A stretch of DNA of 64,000 nt from Cognatiluteimonas profundi (GCF_009792795.1 NZ_VKHQ01000003.1:673601-737600), one strand, 5' to 3'. Positions 16,473 to 26,214 are shown, numbered from the stretch's first letter. The notes: generated from the sequence alone by a model not told the origin. A program made the numbers and translations.

Positions 16473-18848
16473 ATGGCCATCTGGTTGAAGCGCATCGCCG
16501 TCGCGCTGACGGTCCTGCTGATGCTCGCCGGCCTGTCCGGATGGCTGCTGCTGCGCGGCAGCCTGCCGACGCTGGACGGCGCCATGTCCCTGCCCGGCCT
16601 CTCCGCGCCGGTCACGATCCAGCGCGACCACCTGGGCGTTGTCACGGTCGACGCGGCCAACGAACTCGACGCCATGCGCGCACTGGGTTACGTGCATGCG
16701 CAGGAACGTTTCTTCGAAATGGACCTGATGCGGCGCACCGCGGCGGGAGAGCTGGCGGAGCTCTTCGGGCCCATCGCCGTGAAGACCGACAGGCAGCATC
16801 GCGTGCATCGCATGCGCACGCGCGCCATCGAGGACCTTGCGACGTTTGCAGGTCCCCAGCGGGCGGTGTTGCAGGCCTACGTCGAGGGCATCAACGCCGG
16901 GCTTTCCGACCTGAAGGTACGGCCGTGGCCGTACCTGCTGCTGCGCACCAAGCCCAGGCCATGGCAGCTGGCCGATACGCCGCTGGTGGGTTTTGCGATG
17001 TATTTCGACCTGCAGGATGCAGGCAACCAGCGCGAACTGGCGATGTCGCGGATCCGGCAGGTCGTGCCGCCCGTGCTGTATGCGCTGCTGTCGCGCGATG
17101 GCACCCGATGGGATGCGCCGCTGATGGGACAGGCGCGCGGTGATGCCGTGCTGCCCGACGCGGCGGAGCTCGACCTGCGCACGTCGCCCATCCCCCGGCA
17201 ACCGCGTCCGCTTGCGGACCTGCCCGCCGCGGCGCAGGACATCGGCAGCAACAGCTTTGCCGTCTCCGGTGCACTGACGAGGGACGGACGCGCGATCGTC
17301 GCCGACGACATGCACCTGGCCCTGCGGGTGCCGAACATCTGGTTCCGGGCGCGCCTGCGCTATCGCGACGCGCAGGCACCGGGGGGTAAGGTCGACACGT
17401 CCGGCTTCACGCTTCCGGGCTTGCCGATGGTGGTGGTCGGCAGCAATGGCCATGTCGCATGGGGGTTCACCAACAGCTACATCGACACCGCGGATTGGGC
17501 TGCCGTTCCCGGATGTCACCAATCGACCGGTCCGCGCACCGCGTGCCTTCCCACGGCCCATGAACGCATCGCCGTTGCCGGTGCGCCTGACGTGGATCTT
17601 GCCGTCGCCCAATGGACTGCAACCGTGCCCGTGCCCGTGTTGCAGACCGATGCTGGCGGAGACGATCTCGTCGGCTACTGGGCGGCGCAGGCCAAGGGCG
17701 CGGTCAACCTGGATCTCAACGAACTGGCGCGCGCCGATACGCTCGACAACGCCATCGCCCTCTCGGCGCCGGCGCGCATCCCGACGCAGAACATGGTGAT
17801 CGTCGACCGGGCCGGGCAGGCAGCGTGGACGCTTGTCGGAGGCGTCCCCGATCGCCGGCCCGATTGCCGCGGCAACCTCGCCTTCGACCAGCGCTGCATC
17901 GGCTGGCGACTGCGCGACAAGCCCGAGGTGGCCAGCCAGATCGATGGCTCGCGACTGTGGACCGCCAACAACCGGATCCTGGACGGCGCCGCACTCGCGC
18001 AGCTCGGCAATGGCGGCTATGCGCTGGGCGCGCGCGCGAGGCAGATCCGCGACGACCTTCTGGCGAAAAACACCTTCACCGAACGCGACCTGCTGGCGAT
18101 CCAGCTCGACGACCGCGCGGTGTTCCTGCAGCGCTGGTGGCAGTTGCTGCAGTCCACCGCGACCAGCACACGGTCGCCGGCGCTCGACGCGCTTGCCGAG
18201 GCGGCCAGCACCTGGGACGGGCATGCCAGCACCGACTCGGTCAGTTACCGCGTCGTGCGTGCGTGGCGACTGGCGGTCCATGCACGCCTGCTCGATGGCC
18301 TGACCGCGCCCGCGCAGGTCGCGCTCGGCGAGCGCTTCCTGATGCCCGACCTGCCGCAGTTCGAAGGCGTGGCCTGGCCGCTGGTGACGCAGCGGCCGCG
18401 CAACCTGCTGCCGCGGCGCTTCGCCAGCTGGAATGCCTTGTTCGAGGATGCCGCCAGGGCGGTTCGCGACGACCCGGACGCGCAGGGGACCTTGTCCAGC
18501 CGCACCTGGGGCGAACGCAACACCGCACGCATCTGCCATCCGCTGTCGAAGGCGCTCCCGGCGTTCGCACGGGGATTGTTGTGCATGCCGTTCGATCCGC
18601 TGCCTGGCGACAGCAACATGCCGCGCGTCGCGGGTCCGGATTTCGGCGCCTCCGAGCGCATGGTCGTGTCGCCGGGACACGAAGCCGATGGCTTCATCCA
18701 CATGCCCGGCGGGCAAAGCGGGAATCCGCTATCGCCCTACTGGGGTGCCGGGCACGAGGATTGGGTCCATGGCCGCGCGACGCCTTTCCTGCCGGGCAAG
18801 GCGGAGCACACGCTGCACTTCGTTCCCGGGCTGAGAAGCGGGCATTAA
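16473..18848 (+). CDS. Penicillin acylase family (Ntn) hydrolase
   Basis: A 791-residue precursor of an Ntn hydrolase. An N-terminal hydrophobic segment (about 8-27) directs export or anchors it. The region GYVHAQERFFEMDLMRRTAAGELAE is the conserved alpha-chain signature, and the autocleavage site with nucleophile Ser259 is in GSNSFAVSG. The usual GSNxW motif has Phe here instead of Trp. VVVGSNGHVAWGFTN is also typical. Family members include penicillin G acylase and acyl-homoserine lactone acylases such as PvdQ. AHL degradation or periplasmic amide hydrolysis are both possible, and the substrate is not determined. The ATG at 16473 lies just after GGGGGG. The last codons and TAA are inside a repeat element (see 18818-19004). 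Confidence 0.85.
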   Translation: MAIWLKRIAVALTVLLMLAGLSGWLLLRGSLPTLDGAMSLPGLSAPVTIQRDHLGVVTVDAANELDAMRALGYVHAQERFFEMDLMRRTAAGELAELFGPIAVKTDRQHRVHRMRTRAIEDLATFAGPQRAVLQAYVEGINAGLSDLKVRPWPYLLLRTKPRPWQLADTPLVGFAMYFDLQDAGNQRELAMSRIRQVVPPVLYALLSRDGTRWDAPLMGQARGDAVLPDAAELDLRTSPIPRQPRPLADLPAAAQDIGSNSFAVSGALTRDGRAIVADDMHLALRVPNIWFRARLRYRDAQAPGGKVDTSGFTLPGLPMVVVGSNGHVAWGFTNSYIDTADWAAVPGCHQSTGPRTACLPTAHERIAVAGAPDVDLAVAQWTATVPVPVLQTDAGGDDLVGYWAAQAKGAVNLDLNELARADTLDNAIALSAPARIPTQNMVIVDRAGQAAWTLVGGVPDRRPDCRGNLAFDQRCIGWRLRDKPEVASQIDGSRLWTANNRILDGAALAQLGNGGYALGARARQIRDDLLAKNTFTERDLLAIQLDDRAVFLQRWWQLLQSTATSTRSPALDALAEAASTWDGHASTDSVSYRVVRAWRLAVHARLLDGLTAPAQVALGERFLMPDLPQFEGVAWPLVTQRPRNLLPRRFASWNALFEDAARAVRDDPDAQGTLSSRTWGERNTARICHPLSKALPAFARGLLCMPFDPLPGDSNMPRVAGPDFGASERMVVSPGHEADGFIHMPGGQSGNPLSPYWGAGHEDWVHGRATPFLPGKAEHTLHFVPGLRSGH

Positions 18849-18927
18849 AGGGGTCCAGCATTAAAGGGGGTCAGAGTGGAGTTTCGGCGCTTCGTTCCCG
18901 GGCTGAGAAGCGGGCATTAAAGGGGTC
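18818..18927. repeat. 72-bp-period partial duplication of the acylase 3' end
   Basis: A 38-bp sequence occurs at 18818-18855 and again, identical, at 18890-18927. It contains the last codons of the acylase gene, its TAA and the start of the CATTAAAGGGGTC element. A variant third core (CATTAAAGGGGGTC) lies between them, from 18859. The pattern suggests repeated copying or slippage of the element together with the end of the gene. Confidence 0.85.
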
Positions 18928-19004
18928 AGAGTGAAGTTTCGCGATGGGGATCTCCGCTGAATCACGGCGTGCCGGCGCGAAACTTCACTCTGACCCCTTT
19001 AATG
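18915..19004. repeat. 28-bp perfect inverted repeat (REP/MITE-like element)
   Basis: Two 28-bp arms, 18915-18942 and 18977-19004, are exact reverse complements and flank 34 nt. They begin CATTAAAGGGGTC and continue AGAGTGAAGTTTCGC. GGGGTCAGAGTGAAGTTT is a motif I associate with dispersed REP/RAYT-type or MITE-like repeats of Xanthomonadaceae. The transcript would form a very stable hairpin, so it could act as a bidirectional terminator between the convergent acylase and dapE genes. The outer CATTAA ends encode the stop codons of both neighbours. No transposase is present. Confidence 0.85.
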
Positions 19005-20129
19005 CAACAGCAGTCGCTCGATGAGTGCGCGGTACAGGTCCGGCAATGCATCCAGGTCAGCGATGCTGACGTGCTCGTCGACCTTGTGGATGCTGGCATT
19101 CACCGGCCCGATCTCGATGCATTGCGCGCCCAGCGGCGCGATGAATCGCGCATCGGAAGTGCCACCGCCGGTACTCTCCTCCGGCGGCGTGCCAACGAAG
19201 CGCGTGAGGACATCACGCGCCGCAGCGCGCAACGGACCTTCAGGCGTGTGGAACGGCTCGCCGCCGCGATGCCATTCGACGCGAAAGTCCAGGCCATGCC
19301 TGCGCAGGATGTCTTCGCATTCCTGCTCGAGTCGTTCCGCGCGCCACGTGGGGTTGTAGCGCAGGTTGAACAGGACCTGCAGCTCGCCCGGGATGACGTT
19401 GTTCGCCCCCGTGCCCGCATGCACGTTGCTGATCTGGAAGCTGGTCGGCGGGAACGATGCATGGCCCTCGTCCCACTGCCGTGCGGCGAGCTCCGCCAGC
19501 GCCGGCAGCGCCTCGTGGATCGGATTTCGCGCCTTGTCGGGATACGCAACGTGGCCCTGCACGCCCTGCACCGCCAACGTCGCCGACAGCGTGCCGCGTC
19601 GCCCGACGCGCAGCAGGTCGCCAAGCGCCTGCTTCGACGACGGCTCCCCCGTGATGCACCAGTCGATTGCCTGCCCACGCGTGCGGAATACCTCCGCGAC
19701 CTTGCGGACGCCATCGACCGCATCGCCTTCCTCGTCGGACGTCAGCAACAATGCGACGGTGCCATCGTGGCCGGGGTGCGCCGCAACGAAACGTTCGAGG
19801 GCGACCACGAAAGCAGCCACGCTGCCCTTCATGTCCGCAGCACCGCGTCCGTACAGGTTGCCGTCGCGCACTTCCGGGATGAAAGGATCGCTGCTCCACG
19901 ATCCTGCAGGGCCCGGCGGCACGACGTCGGTATGTCCGAGCAGTACCAGCACCGGCCCACCAGACCCATGCGTCGCCCACAGGTTGTCGACCGCGCCGAA
20001 ACGCATCGATTCGATCGCGAAGCCGGCCCGATGCAGTCGTTCGGCAACCAGCGCCTGGCAGCCCGCGTCATCCGGCGTGATCGAGGCGCGCGCGATCAGT
20101 TGCATGGCCAGGTCGAGCACGTCGCTCAC
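18999..20129 (-). CDS. dapE: Succinyl-diaminopimelate desuccinylase
   Basis: A 376-residue M20 metallopeptidase-fold enzyme of the succinylase branch of lysine/diaminopimelate synthesis. It cleaves N-succinyl-LL-2,6-diaminopimelate. Zinc ligands are visible in [12 protein letters not shown] (His66), GRGAADMKG (Asp99) and [10 protein letters not shown] (Glu133/134), plus a His near the end ([12 protein letters not shown]). The GTG start overlaps the yffB stop as GTGA, the same gene pairing as in E. coli. Its TAA lies in the outer end of the 28-bp inverted repeat. The protein still has its full-length family end, so function is probably intact. Confidence 0.95.
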   Translation of the reverse strand: MSDVLDLAMQLIARASITPDDAGCQALVAERLHRAGFAIESMRFGAVDNLWATHGSGGPVLVLLGHTDVVPPGPAGSWSSDPFIPEVRDGNLYGRGAADMKGSVAAFVVALERFVAAHPGHDGTVALLLTSDEEGDAVDGVRKVAEVFRTRGQAIDWCITGEPSSKQALGDLLRVGRRGTLSATLAVQGVQGHVAYPDKARNPIHEALPALAELAARQWDEGHASFPPTSFQISNVHAGTGANNVIPGELQVLFNLRYNPTWRAERLEQECEDILRRHGLDFRVEWHRGGEPFHTPEGPLRAAARDVLTRFVGTPPEESTGGGTSDARFIAPLGAQCIEIGPVNASIHKVDEHVSIADLDALPDLYRALIERLLLH

Positions 20130-20503
20130 TTGCGATCCCCGAAGCGCTGCTTGAACAGGTTGTCGCTGAAACCCTGGGTCACGGTTCCATCGGCCGACAC
20201 GACGACGGGACGGCGGATCAGTTGCGGATACTCGCGCACGAGCAGGTTCCATTCCGCGTCCGAGCCCGGCGCCTTGCGGTGCGGCGAGAGGTTGCGCCAC
20301 GTCGTGGAGGACTTGTTGATCATCAGGTCCCAGCCGCCGACGCGCTCCTTCCAGTCCAGCAGCGTTGCCGCCGACTGCGGCTGGTCGCGATAGTCGATGA
20401 AGACATGCGGGATCTCGAATCGCTCGAGCCAGTTGCGAGCCTTCCTGCAGCTGTCGCAATTTGCCAGGCCGTACACGTACAGGGTTGTCATGGATGCTTT
20501 CAT
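20126..20503 (-). CDS. yffB: ArsC/Spx-family protein YffB
   Basis: A 125-residue thioredoxin-fold protein with an N-terminal CDSC pair ([15 protein letters not shown]) and the ArsC-family ending [22 protein letters not shown]. The length and the CxxC-containing first strand-helix match YffB rather than a true arsenate reductase. YffB may be a glutathione-dependent thiol reductase, but its role is unsettled. The ATG at 20503 has a second in-frame ATG at 20491 (MTTLYVYG), which matches homologues better; neither has a strong ribosome-binding site. Its coupling to dapE is conserved across gammaproteobacteria. Confidence 0.88.
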   Translation of the reverse strand: MKASMTTLYVYGLANCDSCRKARNWLERFEIPHVFIDYRDQPQSAATLLDWKERVGGWDLMINKSSTTWRNLSPHRKAPGSDAEWNLLVREYPQLIRRPVVVSADGTVTQGFSDNLFKQRFGDRK

Positions 20504-20612
20504 GCCGGGTTGCGGATGCGGTCGACGCGCTGGATGAGCGTCTTGGCCACCATGCGCGCGAACCGATCGAATGGGAATGGCGATATGGGAATGGGAGGTT
20601 CCTTGTGCGGGG

Positions 20613-21506
20613 TCAGTGCGCGAGGCCGCGCAGCAGATCGTTGATCGAGGTCTTGCCGCGTGTTTTCGCGTCGACCTTCTTGACGATCACGGCACAGTAC
20701 AGGGAATGGCTGCCGTCGCTGGCCGGCAATTGACCCGACACGACGACGCTGAACGGTGGAATGCGGCCATAACTGACCTCGCCGGTGCTGCGATCGTAGA
20801 TGCGCGTCGACTGTCCGAGGAAGACACCCATGCCGATGACGCTGTGGTGTCCCACCACCACGCCTTCGACGACCTCCGAACGCGCGCCGATGAAGCAGTG
20901 GTCCTCGATGATCGTTGGCGTCGCCTGCAGCGGCTCCAGGACGCCGCCGATGCCGGCGCCGCCCGACAGGTGGCAATGCCGGCCGATCTGGGCGCAACTG
21001 CCAACGGTGGCCCAGGTGTCGACCATCGTGCCGGTGCCCACGTGCGCGCCGATGTTGAGGAAGCTCGGCATGAGCACGACATCCTTGCCGATGAAGGTGC
21101 CGCGCCGGACGATCGCGCCCGGAACGACCCGGGCACCGAGCTTGCGGAACTGCGATTCGTCGAAATCCGCGAACCGCGCAGGCACCTTGTCCCAGAAGGG
21201 CGCGGGTTCGGCCTCGATCAGTTCCATTTCCTGCGTGCGGAAATACAGCAGAACGGCCTTCTTCAGCCATTCGTTCACCCGCCAGCCGCCCTCGCCGTCG
21301 GGCTCCGCCACGCGGAATTCACCGGTCTCAAGGCCGGTGATCACGCGTTCCACGGTGGGCGCGGTCGAGCCTTCGAGCTCCTCCGGCGTCAACATCGCGC
21401 GACGTTCCCACGCGCTGTCGATCACGAACCGCAGTTCATCCGCGGCTGGGCCCTTGGGTTTCGGCTTGGCCTTGGCGACCTTTTTTGCCGGCTTGCGTTC
21501 GGTCAT
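20613..21506 (-). CDS. dapD: 2,3,4,5-tetrahydropyridine-2,6-dicarboxylate N-succinyltransferase
   Basis: A 297-residue left-handed beta-helix acyltransferase of the succinylase DAP pathway; it makes N-succinyl-2-amino-6-ketopimelate. The hexapeptide repeats run through [31 protein letters not shown], and the conserved [29 protein letters not shown] is present. The N-terminus has an added basic stretch ([11 protein letters not shown]) compared with the 274-residue E. coli enzyme. The ATG overlaps the glnD stop (ATGA), with GGGAG about 10 nt upstream. It supplies the substrate path for DapE encoded nearby. Confidence 0.95.
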   Translation of the reverse strand: MTERKPAKKVAKAKPKPKGPAADELRFVIDSAWERRAMLTPEELEGSTAPTVERVITGLETGEFRVAEPDGEGGWRVNEWLKKAVLLYFRTQEMELIEAEPAPFWDKVPARFADFDESQFRKLGARVVPGAIVRRGTFIGKDVVLMPSFLNIGAHVGTGTMVDTWATVGSCAQIGRHCHLSGGAGIGGVLEPLQATPTIIEDHCFIGARSEVVEGVVVGHHSVIGMGVFLGQSTRIYDRSTGEVSYGRIPPFSVVVSGQLPASDGSHSLYCAVIVKKVDAKTRGKTSINDLLRGLAH

Positions 21507-24130
21507 TGGATGGAATCTCCCTGGAGGCAGGCGATCAGTGCTTCGCGCAATGCGAGCTGCTGCCGTGGATCGGTCAGCGCAAGATCATGTTCATCGGTGA
21601 TCTGGAAAACGTCTTCGGCGCGGGCGCCGAACGTCGCGATACGCGCGTCGTGTACGCGCAGGCGCTGCCGGCGCAACACGCGCGCGACATCCGCCAGCAG
21701 GCCGGGCCGGTCGGTGGACACCAGGCTCAGGGTCGTGCGCGCCGAACCATGGTCAGCCGTGTCCAGCCGGACCATGGGCGCCGTCGCGAAGTGCCGCAGA
21801 TGCCTGGGCCGCGTGCGCCGGACCGATCGCACCACGTCGAGGTCCGGCAATGCGAGCACCTGGCGCAGGGCCGCCGCGATGCCTTCCGGATCGCCGTGCC
21901 GCGCATCCATCGGCACGACCTCGAAGATGTCGAATACATTGCCCGCCGGTCCGACGAGCAGGCGCGCCTGCTGGATCGCGCAGCCCAGCCTGTCGAGAGT
22001 GGCGACGATCGCGGCAAACAATCCATCGCGATCCGGCGAATGGACGAACACCTCGAGCGCGCCAGCCGTGGGCAGCGATCGTGCGCTGACCGCAGTGTCA
22101 CGCTCGCCGATCGTGCGGATGACACCGGCCTGCCAGGCCACCTGCGCAGGGCTGCGAAGGAATGCCGCATCCGGCATCCGGGCGAAGGCGGCCTCGATCC
22201 GGGCGGGCGTCAAACCCGCCTGGGCCAGCAACGTCGCCGCTGCCTGGCGCGTGTCCGACATGCGCTCGTCGGCGGCCAACGGATGCTCCAGCCCCCTGCC
22301 CAGCGCGACGCGCGTCGCCGTGTAGAGATCGGCCAGCAGGCGATCCTTCCATCCGTTCCAGAGCTTGGGCGAGGTGCCGGCGATATCGGCGCAGGTCAGC
22401 AGGTACAGCAGGTCGAGGCGTTCCTGGTCGAGCACCAGCGTTGCGAACCGGTGGATGACGTCGGGGTCGCCGATATCCTGTTTCTGCGCCGTCACCGACA
22501 TCAGCAGGTGGTTGCGCACCAGCCACGCCACGCTGTCGGTATCGCCGCGACTCAGCCCGTGCGCCGCGCAGAACGACAGTGCCTCGACCGCACCGAGCTG
22601 CGAGTGATCCCCGCCCATGCCCTTGGCGATGTCGTGGAAGAGCCCGGCCAGCAGCAGCAATTCCGGCTTGCGCAAGCGCGGCCACACATCGTGCGCGATG
22701 GAGAATCGCTCATCGACGACGCCCGATGCGAAGCCGGCGATATTGCGCAGCACCGCGAGCGTGTGCTGGTCGACCGTGTACACGTGGAACAGGTCGAACT
22801 GCATCCGCCCCGAGACGCGCGCGAATGCCGGCAGCCACCGGCCGAGCACGCCGAGCCGCGCCATGCGCGCCACCGTCTCGACCGGTTGCGGCCCGCGCAC
22901 CAGCGCCATGAAGGCATTGCGCTGCATCGCGCCCGCGTCGACATAGGCCGGCATCCGCGGCAAGGCCTCGGCGAGCGCGCGTGCGGTCTGCGAATGCAGT
23001 CCGCGCAATTCGGGATGTGCGGCCCACGTCGAGAACATGGCGAAGACGTCATCGATGCCCGAAGGCCAGGCCGGCGCGCAGGCGTGCAGGTAGCCCCGAA
23101 TGGACTGGAACCCGCCATCGAGCGGCTGCGGAACCGCCTCGCCTTCCAGTTGCTCCTCGAATCGCTGCAGCAAGCGCTCGTTGACGCGCAGCACCAGCGC
23201 GGCACTGCGGTAGAAACCCTGCATCATCTGTTCGACGGCCAGGCTCTCCGGCGTATCGACGTAGCCCAGCCGCTGCGCGAGCGTCTTCTGGTGATCGAAG
23301 CGCAACCGCTCCTCGCGCTTTCCGGCAACCAGGTGCAGGCCGAAGCGAAGGCGCGACAGGACGCGACGCTGGAATTCGATCGTGGCGTATTCGTCGGCGC
23401 CCAGCTGGCCGAGTCCGATCAGCGGCTCGAGCCCGCGGGATCCCAGAACGCGCAACGACATCCATCGCAGCGTCTGCACGTCGCGCAATCCGCCGGGACC
23501 TTCCTTGAGGTTCGGCTCCAGGTTGTCGCTGGTGTCGTCGAAGCGCGCATGCCGCAAGCGTTGCTCCTCGCGCTTGGCGAGGAAGTATTCGCCAGGCGGC
23601 CAGCAGGCCCCGGCCGCGATCGACGCGGCGAGTTCGCGCGCGGCATCGGCACGCACGACGAGTGGCCTGGCTTCGAGCAATGCGGTCATGACGGTGATGT
23701 CGCCCGTCGCGGCCTGCGTGCATTGCGCCGTGGAACGCACGGCATGGCCGACCGGCAGGCCGGCATCCCACAGCAGCGCGAACAGGCGCGCCAACGGCTC
23801 CTGGTGCGCCTGCTGCGCGGAAGCTTCGGCCAGCACCAGCAGGTCGATGTCCGATTGCGGGAACAACTCCCCGTGCCCATACCCGCCGACGGCAAACAGC
23901 GACATCGGCGCGTCGGCATCGATGCATCGCGCCCAGGCCTCGGCCACCACGGCGTCGACGGTCCGCGTGCGCGAGGCGAGCAATGCGTCGATATCCTCGC
24001 CGCGATCGAATCGACCGGCGAGGACGGCGTCAGCTTCCGCAAGAGCGGCCCGGCTCGCAGCGGCCCATTGGCCGTCGGATTGCCCAGGCTGCCGCGATGG
24101 ACCCTGCGTTGCGGCGGCCGGTTTGTTCAC
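21503..24130 (-). CDS. glnD: [Protein-PII] uridylyltransferase / uridylyl-removing enzyme
   Basis: An 875-residue bifunctional nitrogen sensor. The nucleotidyltransferase domain has [19 protein letters not shown] (82-100, metal ligands Asp94 and Asp96). The HD domain has [14 protein letters not shown] (His499-Asp500), which removes UMP from PII. Two C-terminal ACT domains (about 690-760 and 800-875) sense glutamine. It starts with GTG overlapping the map stop as GTGA and ends overlapping dapD. A longer frame reaches 25225 through map, but that part is antiparallel noise. Confidence 0.95.
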   Translation of the reverse strand: MNKPAAATQGPSRQPGQSDGQWAAASRAALAEADAVLAGRFDRGEDIDALLASRTRTVDAVVAEAWARCIDADAPMSLFAVGGYGHGELFPQSDIDLLVLAEASAQQAHQEPLARLFALLWDAGLPVGHAVRSTAQCTQAATGDITVMTALLEARPLVVRADAARELAASIAAGACWPPGEYFLAKREEQRLRHARFDDTSDNLEPNLKEGPGGLRDVQTLRWMSLRVLGSRGLEPLIGLGQLGADEYATIEFQRRVLSRLRFGLHLVAGKREERLRFDHQKTLAQRLGYVDTPESLAVEQMMQGFYRSAALVLRVNERLLQRFEEQLEGEAVPQPLDGGFQSIRGYLHACAPAWPSGIDDVFAMFSTWAAHPELRGLHSQTARALAEALPRMPAYVDAGAMQRNAFMALVRGPQPVETVARMARLGVLGRWLPAFARVSGRMQFDLFHVYTVDQHTLAVLRNIAGFASGVVDERFSIAHDVWPRLRKPELLLLAGLFHDIAKGMGGDHSQLGAVEALSFCAAHGLSRGDTDSVAWLVRNHLLMSVTAQKQDIGDPDVIHRFATLVLDQERLDLLYLLTCADIAGTSPKLWNGWKDRLLADLYTATRVALGRGLEHPLAADERMSDTRQAAATLLAQAGLTPARIEAAFARMPDAAFLRSPAQVAWQAGVIRTIGERDTAVSARSLPTAGALEVFVHSPDRDGLFAAIVATLDRLGCAIQQARLLVGPAGNVFDIFEVVPMDARHGDPEGIAAALRQVLALPDLDVVRSVRRTRPRHLRHFATAPMVRLDTADHGSARTTLSLVSTDRPGLLADVARVLRRQRLRVHDARIATFGARAEDVFQITDEHDLALTDPRQQLALREALIACLQGDSIQ

Positions 24131-24903
24131 AGGTCGTTGTCGTCGCCCGGAAGCCTGGTCAGGATTTCGACCCCGTCGTCGGTCACCAGCACCGTGTGCT
24201 CCCACTGCGCGGACAGCTTGCGATCCTTGGTGACCACCGTCCAGCCATCGGGCAGCAGGCGCGTGTGGCGCGCGCCCTCGTTGATCATGGGCTCGATGGT
24301 GAAGGTCATGCCGGGCTTGAGCACCAGGCCTTCGCCGGCACGCCCGTAATGCAGCACCTGCGGCTCTTCGTGGTAAACGCGGCCGATGCCGTGGCCACAG
24401 TATTCGCGGACGACCGAGAACCGCTCGCCCTCGGCGTACTGCTGGATCGCCTGCCCGATGTCGCCCAGGGTCGCCCCGGGTCGGACCGAACGGATACCGC
24501 GGAACATGGCCTCCCGGGTGACTTCCACCAGGCGACGCGCCATCACCGACGGGGTGCCGGCGTAGTACATCCTGCTGGTGTCGCCGTGCCAGCCATCCTT
24601 GATGACGGTCACGTCGATGTTGACGATGTCGCCTTCGCGCAGGACCTTGGCCGGGCTGGGAATGCCGTGGCAGATGACGTTGTTGACGGACGTGCACACC
24701 GTCGCCGGGAACCCGCGATAGCCGACGTTGGCCGGGATCGCCTGCTGGACGTTGACGATGTGCTCGTGGCAGATGCGATCGAGTTCCTCGGTGCTGACCC
24801 CCGGCTTCACGTGGGGTGCGACGACCTGCAGCACTTCGGCGGCCAGGCGGCCGGCGACGCGCATCTTCTCGATATCCTGGGGTGCTTTGGTTGCGACGGG
24901 CAT
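24127..24903 (-). CDS. map: Methionine aminopeptidase, type I
   Basis: A 258-residue pita-bread-fold metalloenzyme that removes the initiator Met from nascent proteins. Metal ligands lie in VNIDVTVIKDGWHGDTS (two Asp), YCGHGIG (His), FTIEPMINEG (Glu) and QWEHTVLV (Glu). The N-terminus PQDIEKMRVAGRLAAEVL matches E. coli Map, so the ATG at 24903 is firm. There is no Shine-Dalgarno before it, and a -10-like GATAAT ends 6 nt upstream, which suggests a leaderless message. It heads the map-glnD-dapD operon and diverges from rpsB as in other gammaproteobacteria. Confidence 0.95.
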   Translation of the reverse strand: MPVATKAPQDIEKMRVAGRLAAEVLQVVAPHVKPGVSTEELDRICHEHIVNVQQAIPANVGYRGFPATVCTSVNNVICHGIPSPAKVLREGDIVNIDVTVIKDGWHGDTSRMYYAGTPSVMARRLVEVTREAMFRGIRSVRPGATLGDIGQAIQQYAEGERFSVVREYCGHGIGRVYHEEPQVLHYGRAGEGLVLKPGMTFTIEPMINEGARHTRLLPDGWTVVTKDRKLSAQWEHTVLVTDDGVEILTRLPGDDNDL

Positions 24904-25224
24904 CGCCCATTATCGCCGATGCGGCTACCGCTTCCCGCCCGGCTGGCTGAATCCCCGCGGGATGGGGCTCGGGTTGCCCAGGATCATCCTTCGGGCTACC
25001 ATTCCGCGGCTGACCCGGGGAGTTCCTGCCCGGGATGGCCGCCCACGCCGGGCGACACCGGCGAATCCACACCTGCTGCAACCACCCGTGCCGGGGTGTC
25101 CACGCCTTGAAGGGCGCGGATTCGGACACGGTGGCAGCAGGGAGGCCCAACCCCGGAACTTCGTCCCCGCAACGGGACGACCGCCATTCACCCATCGGCG
25201 GCGGTTCCCCATCGGAGTTTTGCA
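24904..25224. other. Divergent map/rpsB control region with long rpsB leader
   Basis: This 321-nt gap holds no gene that I can support. It contains a -10-like GATAAT for map on the minus strand (24909-24914) and a plus-strand promoter candidate at 24974-25002, which leaves an rpsB leader of roughly 215 nt. The leader is GC-rich with several short complementary segments. rpsB leaders are known autoregulatory targets of protein S2 in gammaproteobacteria, so a similar element may be here, but I could not derive a confident fold. Confidence 0.5.
24974..25002 (+). promoter_or_regulatory. Candidate rpsB-tsf promoter
   Basis: TTGCCC at 24974-24979 and TACCAT at 24997-25002 are separated by 17 nt, the optimal sigma-70 spacing. 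Matches are four of six in each hexamer. The position, about 220 nt before the rpsB ATG, fits a regulated leader. Confidence 0.45.
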
Positions 25225-26094
25225 ATGCCCCAGATCACCATGCGCCAGATGCTGGAAGCCGGCGTCCATTTCGGCCACCAGACCCGCTACTGGAATCCCA
25301 AGATGGCGCCTTTCATCTTCGGCGCCCGCGGCAAGATCCACATCATCAACCTCGAGAAGACCGTGCCGCTGTTCAGCGACGCGATGAACTTCATCTCGGC
25401 CATCGCACAGAAGCGCGGCATGATCCTGTTCGTCGGCACCAAGCGTTCGGCGCGCGATGCCATCAAGGAAGAAGCCGAGCGTTGCAACATGCCGTACATG
25501 ACCCAGCGCTGGCTCGGCGGCACGCTGACCAACTTCGCCACGGTGAAGAAGTCGGTTTCGCGCCTGAAGGAACTGGAAGCCGGCGAAACCGACGGCAGCT
25601 TCCAGAAGCTGGTCAAGCATGAAGTCCTCGGCCTGCGCCGCGAGCGCGAGAAGCTGTTCGCCTCGCTGGGCGGCATCAAGGAAATGAACCGCCTTCCCGA
25701 TGCCCTGTTCGTCATCGACATCGGCCACGAAGACATCGCCATCAAGGAAGCCAAGAAGCTTGGCATCCCGGTGATCGCCGTCGTCGATACCAACTATGAC
25801 CCGGCGCTGGTCGACTACCCGATCCCGGGCAACGACGACGCCATCCGCGCCGTGCAGCTGTATGCACGCGCCGCCGCCGACGCCGTGCTGGAAGGCAAGG
25901 CCGCCGCCCCGCAGGCAGCGGTTCGCGAAGACGAATTCGTCGAGCTCGATGCCGAAGGCAACCCGGTGAAGCCGGCCCGTGGCCGTGCGCCGGCACGCAA
26001 GCCGCAGGCCAAGAAGGCCGACGCCCCGACGACCGACGAAGCACCCAAGGCTGACGAAGCCCCCGCGGCCGAAGAAGCCCCGGCCGCCGAGTAA
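25225..26094 (+). CDS. rpsB: 30S ribosomal protein S2
   Basis: A 289-residue S2 protein; [28 protein letters not shown] and [13 protein letters not shown] are signature stretches. S2 binds 16S rRNA at the head-body junction late in 30S assembly and is needed for S1 binding. It is about 48 residues longer than the E. coli protein because of a low-complexity Ala/Pro/Lys/Glu tail (residues about 245-289) with AEEAPAAE-type repeats, probably disordered. GGAG lies 8 nt before the ATG. It starts the rpsB-tsf unit, with a structured spacer before tsf. Confidence 0.97.
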   Translation: MPQITMRQMLEAGVHFGHQTRYWNPKMAPFIFGARGKIHIINLEKTVPLFSDAMNFISAIAQKRGMILFVGTKRSARDAIKEEAERCNMPYMTQRWLGGTLTNFATVKKSVSRLKELEAGETDGSFQKLVKHEVLGLRREREKLFASLGGIKEMNRLPDALFVIDIGHEDIAIKEAKKLGIPVIAVVDTNYDPALVDYPIPGNDDAIRAVQLYARAAADAVLEGKAAAPQAAVREDEFVELDAEGNPVKPARGRAPARKPQAKKADAPTTDEAPKADEAPAAEEAPAAE

Positions 26095-26106
26095 TCCGGC
26101 GCTCAA

Positions 26107-26192
26107 GCGGCCGCTGCGCTTGTCGCGGCCGCATCCACGTAGGGCGGGCCCTGGCCCGCCGTATCGCGATGGCGGGCCAAGGCCCGCCCTAC
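26107..26192. repeat. REP-like double hairpin between rpsB and tsf
   Basis: Two inverted repeats lie in tandem. The first pairs GCGGCCGC at 26107-26114 with the same palindrome at 26125-26132. The second pairs 26139-26160 with 26171-26192 (22 bp, one mismatch, arms beginning GTAGGGCGGGCC), enclosing 10 nt. The GTAGGGCGGGCC...GGCCCGCCCTAC arrangement is that of dispersed REP elements. In RNA both would form strong stems between the two reading frames, which could reduce read-through or protect upstream mRNA and so set the S2 to EF-Ts ratio. Confidence 0.85.
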
Positions 26193-26214
26193 AACTATTT
26201 TCGAGGTCTACCCC

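Noticed and set aside
18818-19004. CRISPR array or complete insertion sequence
   Set aside because: There are only two or three repeat copies without regular unique spacers and no transposase or cas gene. It is an inverted-repeat element.
20126-20503. Arsenate reductase
   Set aside because: The fold is the ArsC type, but gene context (yffB-dapE) and sequence fit YffB; no ars genes are nearby.
21485-24349. A 954-codon plus-strand frame opposite glnD
   Set aside because: Shadow of glnD; composition is biased and no motif is present.
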